A model generated the notes under the pieces. The model did not search any database, was not told the DNA's origin, and was given only the letters and a program-made list of their open reading frames with translations. The translations under genes and the position numbers were made by a program. A stretch of DNA of 64,000 bases from Eremophila alpestris peregrina (Eukaryota > Chordata > Aves > Passeriformes > Alaudidae): positions 2,795,419-2,859,418 of the forward strand of contig WMCF01000006.1 of assembly GCA_009792885.1 (NCBI GenBank), given 5' to 3'. Below are positions 1 through 12,100 of the stretch, in pieces; the stretch's first letter is position 1; each line of letters begins with the position of its first letter.

Positions 1-350
1 ATTTGTTTTATTATTTTGCTATTTTTAAATTGTTCTATTTTTTAATTTTGGGGGTCAGTATTTTTATTTGTTTTATTTTATTCTAGTTTCTATTTTTATG
101 GGGTTTTTAACTTCTAATTTATGATTTTTACATTATTTATTTATTTGATTATTTTATTATTTTTAATTTTTTTAATTTAGTGGGGGGTTTAGCTCTTTAG
201 TAGTTTTATTGGTTTTATTTTATTTTAATTTTTATGGATTTTTTAGTTTTTCTTTTTAAAATTTTTTTATTTATTTTTATGGATTTTAGGGGTTTTATTT
301 TTCTTACCTTTCTCCTATGTAAATTTATTTTTAAATTTTTACATTTCTAT
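1..350. repeat. T-rich, C-poor low-complexity tract
   Basis: Almost every base on the plus strand is T, with A and short G runs and very few C. Variants of TTTTTATGGATTTT and GTTTTATTTTATT recur at irregular spacing, so it reads as a degenerate tandem or low-complexity repeat. It runs off the left edge, so its true length is unknown. No coding potential is visible. Confidence 0.75.
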
Positions 351-3300
351 TTTTAACGTTTTATACAGGATCCAAAATATCCATCTTCTCTTTCCAAGTT
401 CTGTTTTTCTCGTATTTGATTGGATTGCCTTTACCAAGCAGACTGCAGAAAGGTGTACCTGAAGATTTTGAAATAATCTTTCTTTTGAAATATCGTTTTA
501 TGGTAGTTTATTTAAGGAATGACTTGCACATATGTCTGTATTTACTTGCTCCTGTCATGCTTTTCATTTTCAGGCCAGGAGAGGAGTGCAAGGAAGAAAG
601 GGCAAGATGGTGCAGAAATGATCTCCAGAGGCAACCCCTGGGACCTAGCATCTCCTCAGGATACCAAGGCTTGTTACAGAGCAGAAATAAGGAATCAGAA
701 GTGCAGTCCTCATGCTGGATTGTGTTAAAAGATAAAAAGGCTGAGTCCTGTACAGCTGAGAGACACAGCAGCCCCGGGATCAGGGAAGAGCTTTTGAAGT
801 CTAGACAGGAGCTCTTATCCCTGCTCTGCCACTCTTGGGTGACCCCAGTGAAGTGCTGATTTGCTGATCTTCAGCTGGGCAAGTTGATGCAGTATTTATT
901 GTTAAATATCTGCAGACAAGAAGAGCACAACAACTGAAGAGCACAACATAGCAATAAGTGCCAAACTAAACCATGCAGGGTTCACAGGGGTTCATCCCTC
1001 AGCTTTGCACTGATTTCCAGAGATGAGTCTGTCCCACGCTAGAGGAGAGGCAGAACATGGAACAAGACTCAGCAACACATATGGCACAGCCCAAGGGATG
1101 CTCAGCCTGTTTACCAGGAGCTTTAGCCAAATGAGCCCCATTTTCAGGAGCTGCATTTGCTGGGAAAGCACAAGCCACTGGAGCAGCCAAGCAAGGTCAC
1201 ACAAGCTTCAGGGAACCTACTGTCTGGGCTTCCTGGAGGAGTCATAAAAACCACCATCCAGATACAAAAAATAATATTGTTCAGTGGAGCAAAAGGTTAT
1301 CAGTGGTCCTCAGTGTGCAGCTGAAAGGGAGCATGGCTTGTTGCAGGCCAGAGAGATGCCCCTGAGGGTGAGCCACTGAGGCTTGGTGCAGGAGGGCTGC
1401 TGAAGTGACCACAAAGGTCGATTCAGGCTCACCAGCTCCATGGTACCAGCCACCACTGGGAGAGTAAGAAATCCCTCCCCTCTCTGGAGCTGGATCCTCT
1501 CCTAATGGTAATGAGACACTCAGAAAGAAAGCATTTACTTAGACAAACATCATCATCTGTCTAAGCCATGGCAATAATAAAGCTTCTGTTGCCAGAATTC
1601 ACTTACATTGAGTGATGGCTCTTAATGCATTTTTCCCATGAATTCCCCTGGTACGTTAACTTTACAGAGAACAAATAACTGTCCCATCTCTAAGGTAATC
1701 CATATTAATCGTACAAATCCACAGGACAGAAGAGAGGCAACTACTGCTGCCTCAGACACACAGCCGGGCCCCATTTCTGCAGACCTGTGCAGCTCCTTTT
1801 AGACACTGCCACAAAACACCCCCAGGGCAGGCAGCCACCCGCTTTGTGTTGGTGTCAGCTCTCATCCAGTCAAAGCCCCCGAGGCTGGCAGGCAGCAAGC
1901 CAAGGCACTGACTTCAGGATGTGAGAAGCAGGCTGTCGATTCAACATGCTGTTGCCACAAGCTTACTGACGGCTGTTTAAGTGACAGGCTCTTCAATTAT
2001 TTTCAATGAGGAATGTTAAGATAAAAAAATGAAAGGAAAATGCAGCCAGTGCATTTAATGTTCTTTTCAGGAGACCAAGGCTAGTGCATGGCATGGGGAA
2101 ACAAGCCACAGCAGGCCTTCTAGCTGGTCAGGCTGTCTGGGATGACAAAGTGGTTAAAGGAGGAGCTACCTCTGGTCCATGGGGTCACAGAGTGTGTAGT
2201 GGCTGCAGGTCTGCAAAGAAGAAAGCTGGTCATCAGCTCCCCTTCAGCGTGCTTGAACTAATGGGTATTGTCCTCCTAACCCCAATACCCACTTAGGTCA
2301 AGTCTGTGAGGAACCATCAAGACAGAAGGAAGCCCTGGTGACAAAAGTTTAAAAAGACCTCTAGGAGGTGAACTTTTTTACCTTTACTTAGAAATTCATA
2401 TTTTACCACATTTCTAAGACATTTCCTGGGGATAAGAAACGTTATTTTTTGCAGCCAGCTTTACAGATTTAATGAAAACCTTCAAATTCCCAGGACCCTG
2501 GGGTCTCCTAGAAGCAATCGTCCCAATTAACATGCTCTTGATTGCTTGTCATTAGGCTTTTAGAGTGTGAAAAAGTGTTGCAGAGAAATCACAGTTCAGC
2601 CACCTAGCTAATCCAGTGGAACATTTTTATTGTTGCATCTGAGTGAAGAAGCCATAAAACTGAGAGAGAGAAACTGTGCTGAATCTTTCCAGCTCTTTGA
2701 GCAAGTACCCCCCAAAGATTTTGCAGGATTTCTCCTCTCCCAGCTGTAATTTAAATAGCCCAAAACCTATGGCTTGTGTAGGAGTTTGTTATATGCTTTA
2801 TTCTCTCATAACTTACACTTGAGGCCTGGTGGTGCAGAAAGTGTTGGCGAATTAAAGGCTCAAGGCACAGCAGGGAGGCTCTTCCAATAATCCCAAGGTG
2901 AATCACGAGCTGAACACAATTATTAATGGAGATAATAATGGTGAAGATGAGGCACAGTCTCTCTGCCTTTATCCCCTCTGCCTGCAGAGCCTGCACACAC
3001 AGACCTTTGTCTCTGCCCAAGGGCTGCCTTCAGCATTCCTTAGCGAGGATGTGATCATCAAACAGGCTCACAGGAATCTGCACCACAACCTTCCCATTAA
3101 AAATCACAAGGTGTTTTGAATCTTCTGTTGTGTGGGTCACAGCTGTGACTAGCTCGCTCAGCTGAGGTAGACCAGGTGTACAGGCAAAAATGGGAGTCAC
3201 CTGAGGAATAAATGAGTACATTCCAGATTGCTGAAAAGCCCAAAACCAGACACAGTGCTCCAGGCACCACTCTTAATTTCCAAATAGAGGAAAAGAATAA

Positions 3301-3520
3301 TGGTCCTCAACATGCTGCCTGTGTTTTCATTAAGGCAGTCCAGGACACATTGCTGGCTGTTGTTCAACTTGTCCATCAGTCTTCTCTGACTGTTCTACAG
3401 AGGTGTACACACCACCCAGTCCACACTGTCTGCTTTGTTTTCTAGATGTAAGTTGGCAGGTTCAGGACTTGATCCTGTCTGTTACTGTGTTAGATAATCC
3501 TCCAAATGAAGTACTTTTTG
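351..3520. other. Intergenic, no gene seen
   Basis: Only short ORFs without recognisable domains occur here. A 13-bp direct repeat (GAAGAGCACAACA at 920-932 and 936-948) is the only obvious small repeat. Two minus-strand ORFs at 2751-3020 and 3030-3221 do not match any family I recognise and are separated by stops. I see no promoter, RNA gene or mobile element that I can support. Confidence 0.5.
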
Positions 3521-4035
3521 ATATTGTGTCCACCCCTGGGGTCACCAACAGAAGAAGAATGTGGACCTCTTAAGTAGGTCCAGAGGAGGGTCATTAATTT
3601 GATGAAAGAGCTGGCACACCTCTCCTATGATGAGAGGCTGAGAGAGTTGAGGTAGTTCAGCACAGAGAAGGAAAGGCTCCAGGGACGCCTTCTAGCAAAT
3701 TCCAATACCTGAAGGGGCTACAAGAGAGCTGGTGACTTTTTACAAGGTGTGCAGTAACAGGACAAGGGGGAATGGCTTTAAACGGAATAGAGGGTAGGTT
3801 TAGACTAGATGCTACTGTGAGGATAGTCAGACTGGCACAGGCTGCTCAGAGAAGTGGTGGATGCACCATTCCTGGCAGTGTTCAAGGCCAGGGTGGATGG
3901 GGCTTTGATCAACCTGGTCTACTGGAATGTGTCCCAGTGTCCCTGCCCACTGCAGGGGGGTTAGAACTGGAGGATCTTGGAGGTTCCTTCCGACCCAAAG
4001 CATTCTGTGATTGTATGACTGTAGGATTCTATGAT
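3521..4035 (+). mobile_element. CR1 LINE fragment, 3' end, plus strand
   Basis: The segment follows the avian CR1 3' region in order: the 'gtccagaggagggtc' block, 'gagaggctgagagagttg', 'acaggacaagggggaatgg', a 'cacaggctgctcagag' block, and the terminal 'ggttccttccgacccaaag' followed by the ATTCTATGAT tail. It is 5'-truncated, as is usual for CR1. The reading frame is broken and it is not active. ORFs at 3772-4120 on both strands are by-products of this repeat. Confidence 0.9.
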
Positions 4036-5449
4036 AGATGCTGCTATCCACTGAAACCATAAGGGCAAGGTGGAAAGTGTGCTCCAAGAGCAAGGCTAGC
4101 CAGGCTGCTTGAGGATACACACTGGAGAGAACTCCAGTGACTGGATGGACAGGGAACTTTCACCATGCTGCTCCAGCTGCAGGTCCCTCCTGCCATTCCC
4201 AATGATCAGAACTGATGAGAAGAATCCTTTTAGATGTCACTAGGACATTGTGAGTGGACTGTATGGAAACATCTGTTAACTAGAGGCAGAGCAATCCTGA
4301 AACATTGTGAGAGGCCACATCAGGTTCCGATTGCTTATCTCTTATAAGGACCACTCTAAGGACTGGATGAAAGCCAGAAAAGGAGCCAGATGATTAATTC
4401 TTTCTGTTCCTCTCTCAGTAATTGCTGAATATCCATATTGCATGTCAGTCCCTAATATTTCTAAAAATAAACAACTTGCAGTAAGGTTCATAAGGCAAAA
4501 TTAAAAACCAGACATAAAATATCTTGACTCTCTCATGTGGATGCCTCAGCGGGGGAATAGACTCCAGTCAAGAATGTCTGTATTTCCTTTCCAGTCACTT
4601 GGGTTAACATAGATTAAAAAAGAAGCAACCAACAACGCCAGACACACTCCATGTTACACCTACCACACTGAATGCAGCCCCCTTCTGGACCCACTTCAGA
4701 GGTCCTTCTGCTGATGACTGCAGAGGCTGGCACAGTATCAAAAAGCATTCGGAGGGTTATCTAACACAGGCAGGCACAGATCACTGTGCCTGGCACCTGC
4801 CCACAGTGAACAAAATGTCTGAACTGCAGTAGCCCCAGATGTCCAATGACCCACCAACCCCATGCAGAAAGATGAGTTCTCTGTGCAGCACAGAGCCAGG
4901 AAAAACACACTCTTGTTTCACCTTTCTTCAGCTCTTAAGCCCCAGCAGGTGAAGGGCAACAAAGGCAATGACTTCTGATCCCTGCCTATTTTCAACAAAT
5001 TTTATCGAGACTGGGAAAAAACATGGCTGAAATGATCCTAAACTCTCCCAAACAGAATTAAGCATTTATGAATTGTTTCTTTGAGCTTTGCTTTTTTACA
5101 TTTTTTATTTACTAAGCAGGACCCTACAACTCTTAGTGATTCATATTTACTCATTTGGATACTATGCACACACCTTTTCCTACAATTAAACCTCAGAATG
5201 TATGAAGACATTCATTTGTACCTTTAGATATGTTCCTAATATCATACACCTAGGAATGTTGAATTACAAAGTGACCATTAAAATTCAGCTAGAGCACAAC
5301 AAGGTTTCAATGTTGAGGCCTCTGGCAAGCTTAAATTTATTTTTACTACTTTAAACATAGCCTCAGAGCTCCTTGACATGGCATTTCAAATCTGCCTTTA
5401 AAATTGCACCTGGGACACGACAATCCCATGTAACACATCAGGCATAGTA
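4036..5449. other. Intergenic, no gene seen
   Basis: Unique-looking AT-rich DNA between two CR1 copies. No ORF of note, no RNA gene and no simple repeat that I can support. Confidence 0.45.
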
Positions 5450-6057
5450 AGGACTGGCTGGAAAGTAGTTTTGCAGTAAAGTACTTGAGGGTCCCAGAGG
5501 ACAACAGCATGAATCAGCAATAAGTCATTGCAGAAACAAAAATATAAAAATCTCCTGTTCATATTGAAAAGGGTGATCCTTCTCTATCAGCACTCATGAG
5601 ATCACATCCAGAGTATTATGACCAGATTTGTACAAGAAATAATAAACTGGAGGATGTCCAATAAAGGGATGCAGCTCTTGCCTTATGAGAGAATTAGGTT
5701 CATTCAGGCTGGAGAAGAGAAGGCTCAGAGGGGAGCATCTTGTTGATGCTTTTAAAAGCAATAAGAGGATGTGAGGAAGCCAGAGGCAGGCACTTCTCAG
5801 AGGCTGAGGCTGACAGCAAAAGGGCTACAGGTAACAGTCATGAGACACAACACAGGAAATTGCAATTAGACATCAGGGAAACATTTTGAACATGGAAGTA
5901 GTCAATCATCAGCACAGGCTGTACAGAGAGGTTGTGTAATCTTTGTGTTTGAAGATATTCACAATTTGACAAGATCCTAGACCTGCTGTGAGGAGGGACT
6001 CAGACTAGAGCTGGTACCTCCCAGCCTGTATCGTTCTACTACTCTATGATTCTGTGA
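5450..6057 (+). mobile_element. CR1 LINE fragment, diverged, plus strand
   Basis: Diverged but collinear with CR1. It begins in the 'gactggctggaaagtag ... gagggtcccagaggacaac' block near the end of the reverse-transcriptase ORF, passes through 'ttcaggctggagaagagaaggctcag', and ends in 'ctctatgattctgtgac'. It carries many substitutions and small deletions, so it is older than the copy at 3.5 kb. Confidence 0.85.
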
Positions 6058-6814
6058 CAAACCTTCCTAAAACTACCATTTAAAGAAAACTGCTTTAAAT
6101 CTAAGTACAACTAAATCATCTTGCATTAAGTATTTAGTGACTTAGAGGTACAACCAGATTTTTTCATCCTTTCAGATTCCTGACACCATTTCATGTAAGA
6201 AGAAGATATTTCAGTCACATGCTCCCTGTGCTGTCTGTACATCTGAAAAAAATCTTGACTCTACAGTAGGCTTCCAAACAGCAGATTTCAGAACCAAGCC
6301 CTCAGTTACAACTGTGGATGCTTTTAAAATTTATTCTGGCTATTTTTGCCTTGCTTCACAGAGAGTGTGCAGTCACTTTAAGGAAAATAAAAGATGTTAC
6401 CCGGCAACAGTGCATGACACTTTCTAGTCACTTCTACAGGGAAGCACAGCACTGCAGTAAGGAGCCTATTGATAGGTAGAAAGTCACATGGATGAAGCAT
6501 CAGTGCACTTTAATTTCTTCCCTGCATTTTAATTTCTACAAAGAGACCAAATTTGGTGTCACAGTACTACATGCAGGGAGCTGTTCAGATTCAGACCTCC
6601 TAAAGTCCCAGGACTGCTGTATGAGTCTTTCTCTACCCTATGAAGGCCCCAGATGTAAGGTTTTCACAGGCTCTTCTGAACATAGTGATTAATAACATTT
6701 AAATCCATCAACTTTTATGGAAGAGTTTACTCATTTTATATTACATTTTCTGCATTATGTACATGACAGTCCTATGGGAAAGAGGGGAGTTGTAAGTGGT
6801 CATCAGCTCCTCCA
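6058..6814. other. Intergenic, no gene seen
   Basis: Short unique stretch between a plus-strand and a minus-strand CR1 remnant. The longest ORF is 66 codons and is unremarkable. Confidence 0.45.
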
Positions 6815-7225
6815 GCTTTCAGACAAGATAAACCAGCTTTAGACCACCTCAGAGAAATTAGGTATTTCTTAAAAACTGACAGTGGGACCACACAGACTCC
6901 CAAGGCAATCTGTTCCAGTGCTTAAATATCTTTATAGTTTAAAAGTTTCTCCTATTATCTAACCTAAATCTCCCTTGCCACAAATTAATCTGATTATTTC
7001 TCATCCTTCTCTACAGAGATGGAAAACCGTTGACCACCAGCCTCCCTATACCTTCATTATGATTGAAAACTCCAGTCCTGTTGATCCACTTTTCCTTCTC
7101 TTTTACAGAAGAGATGATTCCTCCAGCTTTTTCTCATAGGCCACATTTCTCCTTGTTGAGCATCTTTTAAGTTATTCTGCATTTTCTTAAAATATGGCAT
7201 CCAAAACATTCCTTCAACACAGATT
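6815..7225 (-). mobile_element. Ancient CR1-like fragment, minus strand
   Basis: Read on the minus strand, the order of blocks matches the CR1 3' end. On the plus strand one sees 'ggcaatctgttccagtgct', then 'ctaacctaaatctccctt', then 'ctcatccttctctacagag', as in antisense CR1. Divergence is high and the ends are uncertain. The element may continue towards 7.6 kb. Confidence 0.6.
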
Positions 7226-9000
7226 TTGTAAATGTGAGGTAAACTAAATTAGCTGACATCATGTTTCACCTAGGAGGTGGCTGTCAATACATTCAGGAGA
7301 GAGTACTTTTTAAGCCAACATTTCATTGTTAACCCCTCTCAAGTTTATGATCTGGTACCACCACCAAATTGTTTTGCACTGCATTGTGAAGTTACTATTT
7401 ACCCCTACACTGTACTGGAGCTTTATTCCCTAAAACATATTATTCAGATTGGTCTTCATAAAATTCCATTTTTGTGATTTTAAACTATAGTTATTGTCTG
7501 AAGTGGATTAATTCCAGTTTTAAGCCCTTCTTCCAAAATGCTTGAGGCCCTGTCAGATTGTTGTTCTAATAACTATATAGATTTTTTTTCTTATACTCCT
7601 CTCTATCTGCTCTGTATTTCACACTGTTCTCTTATTTTGACCATAACAATGGAAGTATTTATAATCAGAAATATTTGTTGCAAATTAATGTGAGGTTCTT
7701 TGACTCTTGGATCTTTAAGAAGTTCTAATACAGCCACAAGTTTCCTGTTACAGATCTGTTTTTCTCCCCAGATTCAAAATTGACTGGTGAGCTGCTTCTT
7801 CATCTTCTTTTCTTTAGGATTAGGGATTACAAGGTTTTGGGATAGCTTTCCCCAAATATCTTCTGATTTTGGTTCATGTAATATTAATAATTCTGTCCCT
7901 TTCAATCAAAACAAATGCATGAAAATTTGTTCCAGCAGATTTCCAAGCCCACAGTTGGGCAGTGTGTGTCTAGCTAGGCTGCTTTATCCCGAGGACTTTC
8001 ATTCCCTGACTGTCACCATTAGGAATCTTGCCCTCAAAGTGCTTCTCACATTGTTAACACACTTCTCACACTTCACTACCTGATCGAGTAATTTCCAGTA
8101 AATCTCTTCATGTGTTCATGCTTCCATTATTATTCCCTTCATCCCTTCATCCAGATGTTTTCAAAACTCCTATCATCACTTCCTGGATATTCAAGTAAGC
8201 AGGGACAGGCCTCCTTTCTGTTTTATTGATATAACTATGATGTAAATCACAGATTTTACAGACTGCATCTCATGTTTGTATTTCTGTAAGTAAACACACA
8301 TATACAGAAAGGTGTGTGATTCTACCTCACTCAGTGGAATGAGCTATGACAATCACCAGCAGATGATGAACAAGTTCTTAAAAAACATTTCGAGCAAATG
8401 ACATCCCTCTTCCACTGCTAGCCTCCAGCTTCTCCTTCTCCTTCTCCTTCTCTACCCTGTCTAGCCAAGATCCTCACTGAGAGAATAATTATTATTCTGG
8501 CTGAAAAACTATAGCCCAGCAATAGTCATCTTACAGTCTATATGTTGTTTGCAGTTTAAAGTGGGACACACTTTTCACAGCAGCCTTCATATACAGATAT
8601 GGACTACAGTTTCAATAAACTTCATTTTTTTATATATTTTAACTACACAGTCATAGACTTACAAATAAAATAATGGTGATTTTTCTTCACTGCAATGGCA
8701 CTATGTATTAATATGTATTATATGTATTAATCACCAGTAACAGAAGAAGGGAGGGCTGGCTCATGTTTAGTGCATGTCATTGCTGTGGAAGTAAGTTCAA
8801 TGAGCTCTGCTGGGCTTTCTTATGAAGTTACAGCTGCACGTGAACAAAGGTACTACAGCCTTTCCTGAACAGCAAGAGTAATCAGCTTGTACAGAGCTTT
8901 TATCCAAGGAATATCAAATTGGCTACCCAATGTTAATTAACTCTCAGGATGTTCCTGTGTGATACGTTGCTGTTATTCACAAGCAAAATAAACTTTGTTA
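7226..9000. other. Intergenic, AT-rich, no gene seen
   Basis: AT-rich sequence with a 98-codon ORF at 7787-8083 that shows no domain I recognise, and a small ATGTATTAAT tandem near 8702-8731. The sequence up to 7.6 kb may be further ancient LINE, but I cannot show this. Confidence 0.4.
8430..8454. repeat. (TTCTCC)n microsatellite
   Basis: Four near-perfect hexamer units of TTCTCC on the plus strand, a pyrimidine-only tract. Confidence 0.85.
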
Positions 9001-9136
9001 GTTTACAACAAGCTGACTGAAGTAATTAACATCACCTGTATGTAAAATGCTGTCTCTTATACACATCTAGATGTGTATAAGAGACAGGTTTACAACAAGC
9101 TGACTGAAGTAATTAACATCACCTGTATGTAAAATG
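9001..9136. repeat. Exact 49-bp direct duplication around an adapter
   Basis: Positions 9001-9049 and 9088-9136 are identical base for base (both start GTTTACAACAAGC and end TGTAAAATG). They are separated only by the 38-bp Tn5 mosaic-end palindrome. Flanking bases outside the pair differ (A at 9000 against G at 9087). A Tn5 target-site duplication would be 9 bp, so this is not a natural insertion footprint. Confidence 0.97.
9050..9087. other. Nextera mate-pair junction adapter (assembly artefact)
   Basis: The sequence is the 19-bp Tn5 mosaic end CTGTCTCTTATACACATCT followed directly by its reverse complement, a perfect 38-bp palindrome. This is exactly the circularisation junction of Illumina Nextera mate-pair libraries, made by joining two transposase-delivered ends. 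Hyperactive Tn5 ends have no reason to lie in an animal chromosome, and no transposase or other IS50 sequence is nearby. I read it as untrimmed library adapter incorporated during contig building or gap filling. Confidence 0.97.
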
Positions 9137-12100
9137 CATGAATACACTCATTCAAACACTCTCAGCTTTCAAAAAAATTCAAGATAGTCACATATTTATG
9201 GACTTCTTTTTATTTAAGAGACAATATTAATTTAAAATGACCCCACCTCTCCATCCCAAGGTTTAGGACTGCAGGCAGAGCTATGGCATCTTGTGTTCAA
9301 AGAGTATTTTCCCCATTCTGCAGAGCAGATTCACATGATCCTTGTGGAAAAAGAAGGCTGTGCCCTCCAGCTCTGCTGAGACTGCAGCCACCGCATACAA
9401 GCTCATGCTGCTGTGGCACTAGTATGTCCTTCCCGCACTGCCTGCCAATGCACTGGGAACAACCCAAGGTCAGTGGACCAGGGGACTTGGGGGGTGTCCT
9501 GCCTCCCCACCTACTCCAGCAGGGTAATGGCAAAATGTGTGGCCACTTGAAACTCAACCAGTCCAGCAGCGCCCATATGAACGTGCTGAAGCAGAAGCCC
9601 TAAATAATGTTATTTTTGTTTGAAGCATAAATTATGAGCCCCCAAGGAAGCTCGTCTCTACAACCAAAGATATGTAATAGCTGTTGACAGTCTCACATGA
9701 TGTATAGCTTTATTTTGACATCTAAAGGACTATTTTCAATTATTTCTTCCTGGACAATTATGCTTATTCTAGCCCGATAATGCATTGTGTCAGTCATCTC
9801 TGGACATAAAACACTTTAATAGTGTACAGTTAGCTTTTTCCTTCCACACAAAATATCTTTGGACCTATAATTACATTTCATAAAACTTCAGTACCATAAC
9901 TTAGCAATCCCTTTCTTGATGCTAGGTCTGCGTTTGTACAAAATAAAAAAGGCCATATATTTGCTTTATCCCTACAGCTTTAATTTATTTCTTGTCTATA
10001 TAAAGTGTCAAAAAACTGGTCAAAGTGGTGTGTTACGAGGCAAGAATTAAGCTACTATAATACCTTGACAAGGCCATTCCACAACTGGCAGCAGAGCAGG
10101 ATTAACCTGGGTTTGAAATTAGTTAACTTCACCATGTAACATTCCTCATAGTAGGTCAATAATCTTGCCCTGTGTTATCCCCCATTATCCAATGCCAAAT
10201 TATTTCACAGCATTTTAGAAGAGGAAAACCTGATGATTATGGCTATGCCTGAGTTGTCTGTTCTGATGCAGATTCCTTTTACAAAGCCCAGCAAAAGACC
10301 AGGTGTCCAGGAGTGGGATATCAACGTGGGGTTTGTAAAGGCAGCTATAGCAAGGACTGGAGCAGGCTCAGATACCTCAGAAGGGTTCCTATACAGCAGT
10401 CAAAGTAGCAAAACTCTGGCAAGGCCACACAGATAGGGAAGAAGACTTCCATTTTTGAAGATACAGATTTACCTCACCCACACCCATTCTCTCAAAATTC
10501 TCCCATTCCTCTATGGTTGTAAGAACTGAGATATTTGTGTATTCAAGTACCTTGTCCTGGATGCCTTATGGTGACATAGAGGGTGAGAGACACCAGCTGG
10601 AAAGTTCTTATCCAGTCTTCTGGATTCATCACAAGTGGTGATGAAATACACGAACATTGGAGCCTTTGCAGCCTCTCTTGACGTAAAAGGCGCATATCCA
10701 GTGTGAGTTGTTTTGCATCAGCTTTGTATCTGTGATGAGGTCTGTGGTCATGGAGCAATTATCACTGCTTCCAACACTCAAAATTTTATTTACATAATTT
10801 CTCTACTTTATCTTCCTTTTCTCAGTCTTTTTGACCTACCGTGTATACACCATTATTTTAAATACTATTTGCCACTAATTCCAATGCCTTACACACACAC
10901 ACTCTCATTCACTCTCTGTAGATATGATTGAAAAATTTATACCCCGCAGAACGTCCTAGTGGCAGTAAGGGTCTCACCTTAACATGTAAGGCAAGAGCCC
11001 AATCTCACCCAAATGCCATCTTTCATAGCTTTCAGGTACAGGAACTGGAGACCCAGGATATGGAAACCATTCATTGTAAGAACAAGAAAAGCCATACAGG
11101 TACAGTGGAATGAGTTTGAGATATATTGCTCTATCCATCACCCCAAAGGAAAAAATTTCATTCAGCCATGGCTCACACTGCTGAATAGGGGTTAAATCAG
11201 AGATATGAGCCTAAATTTCCCACCAAATGACAGAATTTCATAGGAAGACAAGTAACACTGGAATTATTGGTTGCACAGGTACATTGGTTGTTGAAAAGGA
11301 ACTTGCAAGGTGTATAGTTAGGGACTTAAAATAAGCATGGCTTAGTTGATCTCAGTTCTGTTCCTTTACTGACCCCAGATTACACTTTTGGGTGCTTGGA
11401 CAACAATAACTCTTCTGGTACTCAAGGAAATCCAGGGTATAATTATGATATAAAGTTTGTACAATCACTTTAGAACATTTCAAAGGCAAGCTATTTATAA
11501 GAAAAATGCTTCTTACTGTTTTAAGGAGCGTTACTAAGCAGTTCAGTCCCCCTTGCTCCACAATTCTCAATTATTCCCATGCACATTGGTAATAAGATTT
11601 GAGATCATTAACCTGTAAATCATTGGTTCAAATCTTGAAGAGTTCATTAGTAACTAGAAGGCATTAGTATCTAATGACTGGTCTCATTCCAGTGGACAAA
11701 TAGTTGCTGCCACAGCTGGCATTAGTCAATTATTGCAGTACAGACCAAGGAAAGGTACCAGGTCCAGATTTCACTTCTGCCATCTGTTAATCTGACATCC
11801 CTGCCAGTTCAAATTATTAAGCTTTGAAAGTAATTTTTTCCCTGTATTTTCAAGAGAAGCTCTTGGAACATTTGTTGGGAAATGACAGAACAGTATTTTA
11901 AAAAACCCAAAACACAAAGCATCTTTTAAGGTTTGAATCCACTATTCTAGAGATTTCTGTCCTATAACTCAATCATTGTGAAAAAATCATAGTCTGAAAA
12001 AAATACAAAAGAACAAGAAATGCATTTTCCACAGCTGGGACATTTTATAATGTCTCTCTCTCTCCCCTGAGTGTATTTCTCTGCTTCATCAAAATTTGGA

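Noticed and set aside
3030..3221. 63-codon minus-strand ORF with a protein-like composition
   Set aside because: I could not link it to any family. The neighbouring ORF is separated by stops and no splice sites join them.
11600..11640. GGTTCAAATCT resembling a tRNA T-loop
   Set aside because: No acceptor stem or anticodon arm fits around it.
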